DNA of 64,000 nt. Origin: Triticum aestivum (lineage: Eukaryota > Streptophyta > Magnoliopsida > Poales > Poaceae). Below are positions 10,665 through 23,201 of the stretch, one piece after another. The stretch is from positions 224,085,325-224,149,324 of the forward strand of contig NC_057808.1 of the NCBI RefSeq assembly GCF_018294505.1, given 5' to 3'. The first letter of the stretch is position 1; each line of letters opens with the position of its first letter. The notes below the pieces were generated by a model that searched no databases, had not been told where the DNA came from, and worked only from the letters and a program-made list of their open reading frames with translations. Position numbers and translations under genes: made by a program.

Positions 10665-12236
10665 TGACACGTGTCCAACGTATCTATATTTTTTTATTGT
10701 TCCATGCTATTATATTATCCATCTTGGATGTTTATATGCATTATTATGCTATTTTGTACCTTTTTTGGGGACTAACCTATTAATCTAGTGCCCAGTGCCA
10801 GTTGCTGTTTTTTTCCTTGTTTTCCTCTTCTACAGAAAATCAATACCAAACGAAACGAAACTTTTTGACGATTTTTCTTGGATAAGAAGACAACCACTAA
10901 GCTTCGAGAGGAGGCCAGAGGAGCCATGAGGTGCCCACAAGCCAAGAGGCCGCGCCCTAGAGGGGCGCCTCCAGGGTTTGTGGGCCCCCTGGAGCTCCTC
11001 CAATCCTAATCTCAGCTCTATAAATTCTCAAATATTCCCTGTATACCAGAGGGCACACCAAAAATTCTTTTCCGCCACCGCAAGTTTCTGTCCTCGTGAG
11101 ATCCCATCTGGAGACCTATTCTGGTACTCTGCAGGAGATGGATTTGATCACGGAGGGCTTCTACATCAACCTTGCAGCCCTACCGATGATGTGTGAGTAG
11201 TTTACCACAGACCTATGGTTCCATAGCTAGTAGCTAGATGGCTTCTTCTCTCTCTTTGATCTTCAATACAGTGTTCTCCTCAATGTTCTTAGAGATCTAT
11301 TCGATGTAATCTTCTTTTGCGGTGCGTTAGTTGAGATCCGATGAATTGTGGATTTATGATCATATTATCTATGAATATTATTTGAGTCTTTTCTTAACTC
11401 TTTTATGCATGATTAAGATAGCTTTGTATTTCTATCAGATCTATTGATTTGGTTTGGCCAACTAGATTGATTTTTCTTGCAATGGGAGGGGTGCTTTATG
11501 ATGGGTTCAATCTTGCGGAGTCCTCACCCAGTGACAGAAGGGGTAGCGAGGCACGTATTGTATTGTTACCATTAAGGATAAAAAGATGGGGTTTATTTCA
11601 TACTGATTGGATCTATCCCTCTACATCATGTCATCTTGCTTAAGGCGTTACTCCATTCTTGTTAACTTAATACACTAGATGCATGCTGGATAGTGGTCGA
11701 TGTGTGGAGTAATAGTAGTAGATGCAGACAGGAGTCAGTCTACTTGTCACAAACGTGATGCCTATATTCATGATCATTGCCTTAGATATCGTCATAACTT
11801 TGCGCTTTTCTATCAATTGCTCAACAGTAATTTGTTTACCCACCGTATGCGTTCTTTCAAGAGAGAAGCCTCCAGTGAAAACTATGGCCCCCGGGTATTT
11901 TCTTATCATATTATTTTCAGATCTATAAAACCAAAAACACAAAAATACCTTGTTGTAATTTATTTATCTTTACTTTATTTTTCACTTTTATTTATCTTTT
12001 ATACATATTTCTATCAGATATCATCCTTGCAAGTAATCGTGAAGGGATTGACAACCCCTTTATCGCGTTGGGTGCAAGTATTTGTTTGTTTGTGCAGGTG
12101 CTATCATTGGAGACTTGTGTGTTCCTCCTACTGGATTGCTACCTTGGTTCTTAACTAAGGGAAATACTTATCTCTACTTTGCTACATCACCCTTTCCTCT
12201 TCAAGGGAAAACCCAACGCAAGCTCAAGAAGTAGCA
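10665..12236 (+). mobile_element. 3' LTR of copy E1 ('family A' LTR)
   Basis: The LTR begins TGACACGTGTCCAACG (other copies TGATACGTCTCCAACG) and ends CTCAAGAAGTAGCA, about 1572 bp. The family A LTR is the most repeated sequence in this window. It occurs here and at 22153, 40238, 45135, 46130, 59690 and 61540 in sense, and at 13319, 16594 and 49831 in antisense. In copies with an adjacent PBS the primer site matches the tRNA-Asp 3' end, which suggests the Athila-lineage Gypsy group (Sabrina/WHAM-like in wheat). Confidence 0.85.
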
Positions 12237-13318
12237 GGGCACGCCCCCCAGGCTTGTGGCCACCTGGTGGGTCCCCCGCTGATATTTCTAACTGCCGGCA
12301 TTCTCCCTCTTCATGTGAATCTTGCAAAATAAGAGAGAAAGGGCATAAGAATTACATCATAAAGTGCAATAACAGTCCATAATGCAATAAATATCAACAT
12401 AAAAACATGATGCAAAACGGACGTATCAACTCCCCCAAGCTTAGACCTCGCTTGTCCTCAAGTGAAAGCCGAAATCGATAATCATGACCACATGTTTAGA
12501 GATAGAGGCATCGATAAAACAAAATATGGACATGAGGCATGATCATCTTCAGAACAACAATATATTGTCATATAAGTTCTCATGCTAAATGATAATTCGT
12601 TCACAAGGTAAAGTATGAACCATAAACTTCATTGAAAACTAACAACTATGATATCAGTCATTGATGCAATTGCAGTTTGTCATAATGTCAGAAAGAGTCC
12701 ATGTAAGAGTTGTTATTTAGCAAGTTCACATACTCAACCATCATTTAGTATTTCACGATTGCTAACACTCACGCGATACCTATGAGACCAAAGCTTCAGT
12801 CAGACACATAGAAAGACATGGGCTTATAACTTCGCCTCCCAACCATTTACCTCAAGGGTAATGTCAACAATAATAACCCATGATCACCTACATCTGACTG
12901 GATATGTGTCTCTACATCTTTCCCCAACACATGATGCTTCCCAAAAAGAGAAAAATAAAAGGAGTGGTGAAGATCACCATGACTCTTGCATAAAGGTAGG
13001 TAATTAAAATAAAAGATAGGTCCTTCGCAGAGGGAAGCAGCGGTTGTCATGCACTTTTTTATTTGGATGCACAAAATCTTAATGCAAAGGAATGTCACTT
13101 TATATTGCCACTTGTGATAGTGAAATTTATTATGCAGTCCATCGCTTTTATTTCTTCCCCATCACAAGTTCGTGCAAAGCTTATTTACCTCACACTAAAA
13201 TATCATACATATTTAGAGAGCAATGTTTTATTGCTTTGCACTGATGATAACTTACTTGAAGGATCTTACTCAATCCATAGGTAGGTATAGTGGAATCTCA
13301 TGACATGAAACTAGGAGC
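12237..13318 (-). mobile_element. LTR start and 3' internal fragment of another Gypsy family, antisense ('family C')
   Basis: Read on the minus strand, an internal region (13318 down to 12429) ends in a CTAAGCTTGGGGGAG-type polypurine tract, followed by an LTR start TGATACGTCC at 12428. Only about 190 bases of that LTR survive before the E1 LTR at 12236. The internal part is non-coding as far as I can see. It shares a CTTCCCTCTGC(A/G)AAGG motif with the short internal region at 61017-61539. Confidence 0.6.
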
Positions 13319-16300
13319 TGCGACTTGTGAGCTGCGTTGGGATTCCCTCGAAGAGGAAGGGATGATGCAGTACAGTAGAGATAAGTATTTCCCTCAGTTA
13401 AGAACCAAGGTTATCAATCCAGTAGGAGAACCACACAACACCTTATTAGCAGTGCGTGCACACAAAATAAAAAATACTTGCACCCAGCGCGAACAAGGGG
13501 TTTTCAATCCCTCGGCGGTTATTTGCAAAGATTAAATTTTGTAGTGATTGATAGATAGGTAAAACACAAAATAAATAAAGTAAAGAAATATTGTAGCAAG
13601 GTACTATTGGATTTTATTATATGATAATAGTAGACCCGGGGGGCATAGTTTTCAGTAGAAGCTTCTCTCTTGAAAATAGCATACGATGGGTAAACAAATT
13701 AATGTTGGGCAATTTATAGAAAAGCGAATAATCATAATGATATCCAAGGCATGATCATGTATATAGGCATCATGTCCGAGACAAGTAGACCGACTCGTTC
13801 TTGCATCTACTAGTAATACTCCAGACATCGATCGCTATCCAGCATGCATCTAGAGTATTACGTTCATAAAGAACAGAGTAACGCCTTAAGCAAGATGACA
13901 TGATGTAGACAAAGTAAACTCACGCATGAATAAACCCCATCTTTTTATCCGTAATGGCAATGATACAAATACGTGTCATGTCCCTTTCTGTCACTGGGAT
14001 TGAGCACCGCGAGATCAAACGCATCACAAAGCACCTCCCCCACTGCGAGAAAAATCAATCTAGTTGGCCAAGCCAAATCAATAGAATAGAGAGAAATACA
14101 AAGCTATAATAATCATACGTAAAAGATTTCAGAGAAGACTCAAGTAATATTCATGGATAATCTGATCATAAACTCACAATTCATCGAACCCCAACAAACA
14201 CACTGCAAAAAGTGATTACACCGAATAGAACTCCAAGAACATCGAGGAGAACATTGTATTGAAGATCAAAGAGAGAGAAGAAGCCATCTAGCTACTAACT
14301 CTGGACCTGTAGGTCTGTGGTAAACTACTCACCATCATCGTAAGGGCAACAAGGTTGATGTAGAGCCCCTCCGTGATTGATTCCCCCTTCGGCGAAGTGC
14401 CGGAAAAGGCCTCCAGATGGGATCTCTCGAGAACAGGAACTTGCAGCAGCAAAAAGGTATTTTGGGTGTCTCTCTGTTTGTTTGCAGATTTTAGAGAATT
14501 TATAGAGGCGGAGTTGGGTCAAACGGGTGAACGTGGGCCCCACGAGCCATAAGGGCGCGCCGTGGTGCCTCGTGGGCCCCTCCTTCATCTCCTGGCCCTC
14601 TCCCGAAGCTTCTAGGGTCTCTTTTGTCCAGAAAAAATTCTGCAGAAAGTTTTGTGGCATTTGGACTTCGTTTGGTACTGATATTCTGGAAAACCACAAA
14701 CAGGCAAAAAAACATCAATTAGCACTGGGCACGACACTAAATTAATAGGCTAGTCCCAAAAAATGATATATAATTGCTTGGAAATGCATATTAAACATCC
14801 AAGATTGATACTATAATAGCATGGAACTATTGGGGAATGTAGTATTTCAAAAAAAATCCTACGATCACGCAAGATCTATCTAGGAGAAGCATAGCAACGA
14901 ACGGGGAGAGTGTGTCCACGTACCCTCGTAGACCGAAAGCGGAAGCGTTAAGTAACGCGGTTGATGTAGTCGAACGTCTTCGCGATCCAACCGATCAAGT
15001 ACCGAACGCACGGCACCTCCGTGATCTGCTCATGTACAGCTTGGTGACGTCCCTCGAACTCTAGATCCAGCTGAGGCCGAGGGAGAGTTTCATCAGCACG
15101 ACGGCGTGGTGACGGTGATGATGAAGTTACCGACGCAGGGCTTCGCCTAAGAACTACGACAATATGACCGAGGTGGAAATCTGTGGAGGGGGGCACCGCA
15201 CACAGCTAAGAAATCAACTTGTGTGTCTATGGGGTGCGCCCTTCCCCCGTATATAAAGAAGTGGCGGAGGGGGCCGGCCGGCCTCATGGGGCGCGCCCCA
15301 AGGGGGAGTCCTACTCCTACTAGGAGTAGGTTCCCCCCTTTCCTAGTCCAACTAGGAGGGGAAGGAAGGGGAAGAGGGAGAGAAGAAAAGGGCCCCCCCC
15401 CTCCCCAATTCGGATTGGGCTTGGGGGCGCGCGCCTCCACCTGGCCGCCTCCTCCTCTCTTCCACTAAGGCCCATTAACCCCCCAGGGGGTTCCGGTAAC
15501 CCCCCCCCCAGTACTCCGGAAAATGCCCGAACCTATCCGAAACCTTTCCGGTGTCCAAACATAACCTTCCAATATATCAATCTTCATGTCACGACCATTT
15601 CGAGACTCCTCATCATGTCTGTGATCACATCTGGGACTCCGTACTACCTTCGGTACATCAAAACAGATAAACTCATAATATCGATCGTCATCGAACGTTA
15701 AGCGTGCGGACCCTACGGGTTCGAGAACTATGTAGACATGACCGAGACTCATTTCCGGTCAATAACCAATAGCGGAACCTGGATGCCCATATTGGCTCCC
15801 ACATATTCTACGAAGATCTTTATCGGTCAAACCGCACAACAACATACGTTGTTCCCTTTGTCATCCGTATGTTACTTGCCCGAGATTCGATCGTCGGTAT
15901 CACTATACCTAGTTCAATCTCGTTACCGGCAAGTCTCTTTACTCGTTCCGTAATGCATCATCCCGCAACTAACTCATTAGTCACATTGCTTGCAAGGCTT
16001 ATAGTGATGTGCATTACCGAGAGGGCCCAGAGATACCTCTCCGACAATCGGAGTGACAAATCCTAATCTCGATCTATGCCAACTCAACAAACACCATCGG
16101 AGACACCTGTAGAGCATCTTTATAATCACCTAGTTACATTGTGACGTTTGATAGCACACTAAGTGTTCCTCCGGTATTCGGGAGTTGCATAATCTCATAG
16201 TCAGAGGAACATGTATAAGTCATGAAGAAAGCAATAGCAATAAACTAAACGATCATAGTGCTAAGCTAACGGATGGGTCTTGTCCATCACATCATTCTCT

Positions 16301-16577
16301 AATGATGTGATCCCATTCATCAAATGACAACACATGTCTATGGCTAGGAAACATAACCATCTTTGATAAACAAGCTAGTCAAGTAGAGGCATACTAGGGA
16401 AACTTTGTTTGTCTATGTATTCAGGCATGTACTAAGTTTCCGGTTAATACAATTCTAGCATGAATAATAAAAATTTATCATGATATAAGGAAATATAAAT
16501 AACAACTTTATTATTGCCTCTAGGGCATATTTCCTTCAGGAACAATCAAAAATTATTGATACGTTGGAGACGTATCA
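13319..16577 (-). mobile_element. Antisense family A LTR (E2), interrupted by a Copia solo LTR
   Basis: The minus strand runs from TGATACGTCTCCAACG at 16577 to an altered end near 13319. After removing the inserted solo LTR and one copy of its target duplication (14828-16543), the LTR is about 1543 bp. No matching 5-bp duplication flanks it (GGAGC on the left, CCGGC on the right) and no PBS follows. It is therefore either the 5' LTR of a deleted element or a rearranged copy. Confidence 0.8.
14828..16538 (-). mobile_element. Solo LTR of an Angela/BARE/WIS-like Copia element
   Basis: A 1711-bp antisense LTR. On the minus strand it starts TGAAGGAAATATGCCCTAGA and ends CCCCAATA (terminal CA changed to TA). 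It is flanked on both sides by the same five bases, GGAAC (14823-14827 and 16539-16543), so it is an intact insertion reduced to one LTR by recombination. The sense-strand motif CTACATCAACCGCGTTA near its end and the CTCTAGGGCATATTTCC block match the Copia LTRs at 48008 and 58009. Confidence 0.93.
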
Positions 16578-16593
16578 CCGGCGGGGAGGCGAG

Positions 16594-18171
16594 TGCTACT
16601 TCTTGAGCTTGCATTGGTTTTCCCTTGAAGGGGAAAGGGTGATGCAGCAAAGTAGAGATAAGTATTTCCCTCAGTTAGAGAACCAAGGTATCAATCTAGT
16701 AGGAGGTATAAGGAAGCCCCCAATCTATGCACCTGCACAAACAATCAAACACTTGCACCCAATGCGATAAAGGGGTTGTCAATCCCTTCACGGTCAATTA
16801 CAAAGTTGAGATCTGACAGAGATAGGTATAAAAGATTGCTAAAACATAAAACAAAATAAAAGTAAATAAATTGCAGCAATATATTCTTGGTATTTTGATT
16901 TATAGATCTGAAAATATATAATGGAAAATAGACTCGGGGGCCATAGGTTTCACTAGAGGCTTCTCTCTTGAAGGCAAATAATACGGTGGGTGAACAAATT
17001 ACTGTCGAGCAATTGATAGAAAAGCGCAAAGTTATGACGATATCCAAGGCAATGATTATTCATATAGGCATCACGTCCGTGTCAAGTAGAACGACTCCTG
17101 CCTGCATCTACTACTATTACTCCACACATCGACCACTATTCATCATGCATCTAGAGTATTAAGTTCATAAAGAACGAAGTGACGCCTTAAGTAAGATGAC
17201 ATGATGTAGAGGGATAAACTCAAGCAATATAATGAAAACCCCATATTTTTATCCTTGATGGAAACAATACAATACGTGTCTCGCTATCCCTACTTTGTCA
17301 CTAGGGAAATCACGCAAGATTGAATCCAAAACTAAGCACCTCTCCCATTGCAAGAAATACCAATCTAGTTGGACAAACCAAACCGATAATTCAAAGAGAA
17401 ATACAAAGATATCAAATCATGCATATAAGAATTCAGAGAAGATTCAAATAATATTCATATATAGTCTGATCATAAATCCACAATTCATCGGATCTCGACA
17501 CACACCGCAAAAGAAGATTACATCGGATAGATCTCCAAGAACATCGAGGAGAACATGGTGTTCAAGAACATAGAGAGAGAAGAAGCCATCTAGCTACTAG
17601 ATATGGAATCGTAGGTCTGAGGTAAACTACTCATGCTTCATCGTAAGGGCAATAGGGTTGATGTAATGCCCTCCGTGATCGAATCCCCCTCTGGCAGATC
17701 GCTGAAAAAGGCCCCAAGGTGGGATCTCACGGGAACAGAAGGTTGCGACGGTGGAAAAGTATTTTTCGTGGCTTTCTCTGAGGGTTTGGGAATATATGTG
17801 AATTTATAGGACGAAGAAGTAGGTCGGTGGACTCCCGAGGGGGCCACAAGCCAGGGGCGCCCCCTGCCCTAGGGCGCGCCCCTGCGGCTTGCCACCGCCT
17901 CGTGGTTCTTCTGACTTGGACTCCAAGTCCTACAGGTGTCTTGTCCAAGAAAAATCATCGCAAAAGTTTTATTCCGTTTGGACTCCGTTTGATATTCCTT
18001 TTCTGTAAAACTCAAAAATAAGGAAAAGAAGAAATTGGCACTGGGAACTAGGTTAATAAGTTAGTCCTAAAAATAATATAAAATAGCATATTCATGCATA
18101 TAAAACATCCAAAACAGATAATATAATAGCATGGAACAATAAAAAATTATAGATATGTTGGAGACGTATCA
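16594..18171 (-). mobile_element. Solo family A LTR (E3)
   Basis: A full-length antisense LTR of 1578 bp between TGCTACTTCTTGAGC (16594) and GAGACGTATCA (18171). The flanking pentamers are GCGAG (16589-16593) and GCAAG (18172-18176), a target duplication with one later substitution. No internal sequence is attached, so it is a solo LTR. Confidence 0.8.
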
Positions 18172-18176
18172 GCAAG

Positions 18177-18485
18177 TCCAGGCGGCGACTCCTCGCTCAT
18201 GCAAGCTTCTATCATGCGAACAAACAAAAGGAAGGGCAGATGCTAGGGTTAGCCATGGGCCTTCTATTGGGCTTGATGTGTCCCTCCCGTATCGTATACA
18301 TTGCACGAGACGTATCGATGTTGTTTCTTTTCTTTTTAAATTAGAATATAAGATACTTTGCTGATACCCATATCGAGGATGTATCATTCGTATTGCCGTA
18401 TCGACGACGTTTGGTACGCTAATACACAGGTTTCTGGCGCAACAGTGCTTGATAGTTTGCTTGCATCTTCGTTTTCTAAAAATTA
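18177..18485. other. Unclassified spacer between solo LTR and element E4
   Basis: About 300 bases with no convincing ORF or terminal repeat. It contains several ACGTATCGA or TATCGA-type motifs. The right end passes into the leader of copy E4, whose PBS and 5' LTR are missing. Confidence 0.4.
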
Positions 18486-21400
18486 TTGATATGGATCCTC
18501 GTCCACTTGCTAATCTTTTCAAAATATCCAATTATGATGAACCAATTACTAGTGAGTTGGGTGCACTTGATTATCTCTATGAAGTTTTGCTTGAAAATCA
18601 TGAATCTGAAAATTGTGATGAAGTATTGAAATAAGAAATTTATAAAGTGATTCATGATAGCTCCTTGAATGAAAAGCATGATTGCAATGATATTATTATA
18701 AATTCTATTAATGTCTATTGTGCTAATGATACGCAAAACTACAAGCTTGGGGCTGATGAATTTGTTATGTCCACTACTTATTGTAATGATCATGATTTGG
18801 GTGATAATGCTTCTTACGATCTTGAAAGTTTACTTAAGCCTCATGATGATTATGTTATTGATAATATTATTTGCAATAATATTGAAAGTGGGTTTGGAAG
18901 ATGTCAACTTTAGGTAAAAAGAAACCCACATATTCGGAGAGTATTCAATCTTATGAATTTTTTGATAAAAGTGGGTTTGGAGAGGTCATGACTTCAGTTG
19001 GTGTTAATCCCACTATTTTGGAAGAGTATAAACTTTGTATGCATGTAGATCATGTAGAGAATATGTTATGTGATCCTACATGTAATTATTATGAGAGAGG
19101 AAAATATGCTTGTAGAAAATTACATGTTACTAAATTACCTCTCGTCATGTTGAGATCGTCAATTATTTATTCTTCTTCCTTGCATATGCTAGATATTTCT
19201 TGTCTTGATAATTTGTTTACTTATAAAATGCATATGCATAGGAAGTATGTTATACTTAAATGTGTTTGTCGGATGTATTATGATGCTCTCTTTGTGCTTC
19301 AATTCTTGTCTTTCATGTGAGCATCATTGAAATCTCAAAGCCTATCTTAATGGCTATAAAGGAAGAACTTGTTGGGAGACAACCCAACAGTTATCATTTT
19401 TACTTTTTGAGTCTTCACACAATTATGCTACTTTTATGATTGTATTTTTATGTTTAGTTAGTGTTTGTGCCAAATAAATCCTTCTGGATAATTTGGTTGA
19501 TAGTTGACTTGATTTTGTGAAAAACTAAAACTTTTGCGCCAGTACTGGAATTTTCATAATTCACTTGTACGTGATAAAATTCTGCATTTCCTACACATTA
19601 ATGATATACAAATTGCGCACGTTGTCCTAATGTTTCATATTTTTTGAAGTTACATAAGTATAGTCTTTGTTCAGATCATTATAGATTGTTCTGTTTTAGA
19701 CAGATTCTATTTTTGTTGCATAGTTTGCTTGTTTTAATGATGCTATGGATTATATCAAGGGGTATAAGTCATGGTGAAGTTAGAATACATTAGGTATTAT
19801 GCAATAAGAAAATATGAATGGCTTCATAGAAGTATCTAAAGTTTATGATTTGTTTATTATACTAACGGATCTCACAAGGTTTCTGTTGAGTTTTGTGTGC
19901 TGAAGTTTTCAAGTTTTGGATGAGATAACGATGGATGAAGGAATAAGGAGGGGCAAGACCCTAAGCTTGGGGATGCACAAGGAACCCCACGATAATATTC
20001 AAGGAGACCCAAGCATCTAAGTTTGGCGATGCCCCGGATGCCATCCCCTTTTTCGTCTACAAACCATCGGTATACTACTTGGAGGTATATTTTTATTCAT
20101 CACATGATATGAGTTTTGCTTGGAGCGTCTTGTATTATTATAGTCTTTACTTTGTTTGCCTTTTAGTTTGCCACAATCATTGTTTTTGCTGCACACACCT
20201 TTTGAGAGGGGCACACATTTATTCTTGACTTTTTAGACTACTCTATGTGCTTCACTTATGTCTTTTGAGCTAGACAGTTGCTCTAGTGCTTCACTTATAT
20301 CTTTTAGAGAACGGCGATGGTTAAATTTTAAAGAAATGGTTTCACTCTCATGCTTCACTTATATCTTTTTGAGAGTCAAATAAATATTAATGGCAATATG
20401 CACGTGTTATGAATCTGGTCCTAATGTGATAGGTATTCAAGAGGGATATAATAAAAACTTTCATGTAGATCACTGCATATGATAAGTTTGATTCCTTGCA
20501 ATAGTTTTGCGATATTGAGATGTTAATATGTGAGGTGCCAGTGAATATTTGTGGTTTAGTAAAAATATAGGTGTTAAGGTTTGTGATTCCCGAAGCATGC
20601 ACGTATAGTTTCCTGTTATGCGATGAAGTTGGAGCATGTTATTACTGAGTGTTTACCTTATGAGTGGTGGTCGGGGACGGGCGATGGTCTTTTCTTACCA
20701 ATATATCCCCCTAGGGGCATGCATAGTAGTACTTTGCTTTGAGGGCTGATAGGTTTTTACAATAAGTATGTGAGTTCTTGATGACTAATGTGAGTCCATG
20801 AATTATACGCACTATTACCTTTCCGGAATTTTATAGCCTCTTCGGTATTGTGCATTGCCCTTGCTCACCTCGAGAGTTGGTGCAAACTTCCCCGGTGCAT
20901 CCAAACCCAAGGATATGATATGATCTATCACACATAAGCCTCCTTACATCTTCCTCAAAACAACCACCATACCTACCTATCATAGCATTTCAATAGCCAT
21001 TCCGAGATATATTGCCATGCAACTTCCACCACTCTGTTATTATGACATACACCTTCATTGCATATTGCTTTGCATGATCATATAGCTGACATAGTATTTG
21101 TGGTTCAGCCACCGTTCATCATTTTTTATACATGTTACGCTAGATCATTGCACATCCTGGTACACTGCCAGAGGCATTCATATAGAGTCATATTCTGCTA
21201 GTATCGAGTTGTAATATTGAGTTGTAAGTAAATAAAAGTGTGATGATCATCATTATTAGAGCATTGTCCTAGTGAGAAAAGGATGGTGGGGACTGTGATT
21301 CCCACACAAGTCGGGATGAGGGACTGGACGAAAAAAGAGAAAAAATGAGAGAGAAAAAAGAGACGGGGCAATGTTACCATCCTTTTCCAAACTTGTGCTT

Positions 21401-22152
21401 CAAAGTAGCACCATGTTTTCATATAGAGAGTCTCCTATGTTGTCACTTTCATATACTAGTGGGAATTTTTCATTATAGAACTTGGCTTGTATATTCCGAT
21501 GATGGGCTTCCTCAAATGCCCGAGGTCTTCATGAGAAAGCAAGTTGGATGCACACCCACTTAGTTTTCATGTTGAACTTTCATACACTTATAGCTCTTAG
21601 TGCACCTGTTGCATGGCAATCCCTACTCCTCGCATTGACATCAATTGATGAGCATCTCCATAGTCCGTTGATTAGCCTTGTCGTTGTGAGACTATCTTCC
21701 TTTTTTGACTTTCCCTTATTGATCTCTGTCACCGCATTCTATTCCACCCATAGTGTTATATCCATGACTCGCACTCATATATTGCGTGTGAGTTGAAAAG
21801 GCTAAAGCAAGTTAAAAAAGTATGAACTAATTGCTCGGCTTGTCATCGGGGTTGTACATGATTAATACTTTGTGTTAGGAAGATCGAGCATGACAAGATT
21901 ATATGATTTTGTAGGGATAGTGTTCTTTAGCATTTTTATTTTGAAAGGCATGATTGTTTGTTGGTATGCCTGAGTATTGGTGTCTTTATGTCAAATTATA
22001 GACTATTGCTTTGAATCATTTGGATGTAATTAATATTCATACCCTAAAAGAAAGATTACATGATGAACACGTTAGGTAGCATTCCACATCAAAATATTCT
22101 ATTTTTATCATTTACCTACTCGAGGACGAGCAAGGATTAAGCTTGGGGATGC
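18486..22152 (+). mobile_element. Internal region of a non-autonomous tRNA-Asp-type element (E4)
   Basis: The order matches copy E5: a small ORF at the gag position, a long AT-rich non-coding stretch with GCTTCACTTATATCTTTT repeats, and a tail ending ATTAAGCTTGGGGATGC at 22152 before the LTR. No protease, reverse transcriptase or integrase motif was found in any frame, so mobility would depend on proteins supplied elsewhere. The 5' LTR and PBS are absent. Confidence 0.75.
18491..19320 (+). pseudogene. Broken copy of the conserved small ORF of the E4/E5/E6 family
   Basis: It starts ATGGATCCTCGTCCACTTGC, encoding MDPRPLANLF, which corresponds to MDPHPLPNLF in E5 and MDPHPLANLF in E6. An in-frame TAA at about 18632 interrupts it where E5 and E6 have a Glu codon. 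A frame change near 18900 separates a first part (ending around IESGFGR) from a second part (QSYEFFDKSGF, then LCMHVDH and a His/Cys-bearing tail to 19318). The product is acidic with several Cys and His residues but no CCHC zinc knuckle. Function unknown; its position suggests a gag-like or accessory role. Confidence 0.6.
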
Positions 22153-23201
22153 TGATACGTCTCCAACATATTTATAATTTTTGATTGTTCCATGCTATTA
22201 TAGTATCAATCTTGGATATTTTATATGCAATTATATGCTATTTCATATCATTTTTTGGACTAACCTATTAACCTAGTGCCTAGTGTTAGTTGCTGTTTTT
22301 TTGCCTATTTTTGGTTTTCTAGAAAATCAGTACCAAACGGAGTCCAAACGCTATGGAACTTTTTGACGATTTTTTCTGGACATAAGAGACCCTGGAAGAG
22401 GTGCTTTATCTTTGCATTTCTGTTTGATCTATCCGTTTGGTTTGGTGAACTAGACTGATTTATCTTCGGTGGGAGAGGTGCTTTGTAATGGGTTCAATCT
22501 TGCGGTGTTCTATATCCCAGTGACAGAAGGGGACAAGAGACGTATTTGTATTGTTGCCATTAAGGGTAAAATGACGGGGTTTATTCATATTGATTGGGTT
22601 TACTTTGTCTACATCATGTCATCTTGCTTAAGGCGTTACTCTATTTTTCGTGAACTTAACACCCTAAATGCATGCTGGATAGCAGTCGATGGGTAGATTA
22701 ATAGTAGTAGATGCAGGCAGGAGTCGGTCTACTTGTCTCGGACATGGTGCATATATACTGATCATTGCCTTGAATATTGTCATATATATGCACTTTTCTA
22801 TCAATTGCCCAACAGTAATTTGTTCATCCACCATATACTATGTGCTCGAGAGAGAATCCTCTAGTGAAAACTATGGCCCAGGGTCTACTTTTATCATATA
22901 TAAAATCCAAAAATACCTTGCTATAATTTTATTTATTTTGTTTTATTTCCCAATTTACTTTATCTATCTATCATTATCAGAATTAATCCTTGCAAGTAAC
23001 GAGTTCAACAGGATTGACGACCCTCTTGCCCACATTGGGTGCAAATATTTGCTTTTGTGTGTGTAGGTGTTGGTCACGAGGCTTTGTGTGATTCTCCTAC
23101 TGGATCAATACCTTAGTTCTCACTGAGCGAAATACTTATCTCTAATGTGTTGCATCTCCTCTCCTCTTTGGGGAAAATCCCAACATAGCTCACTAGTAGC
23201 A
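22153..23201 (+). mobile_element. 3' LTR of E4 with a large internal deletion
   Basis: It starts TGATACGTCTCCAACATA and ends CTCACTAGTAGCA but is only about 1049 bp, against about 1550 for complete family A LTRs. The missing block lies after GAGACCCTGGAAG, which is joined directly to GGTGCTTTATCTTTG near 22400. The same join is found in the LTR fragment at 45135, so this is an inherited subfamily deletion rather than an accident of one copy. Confidence 0.8.
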
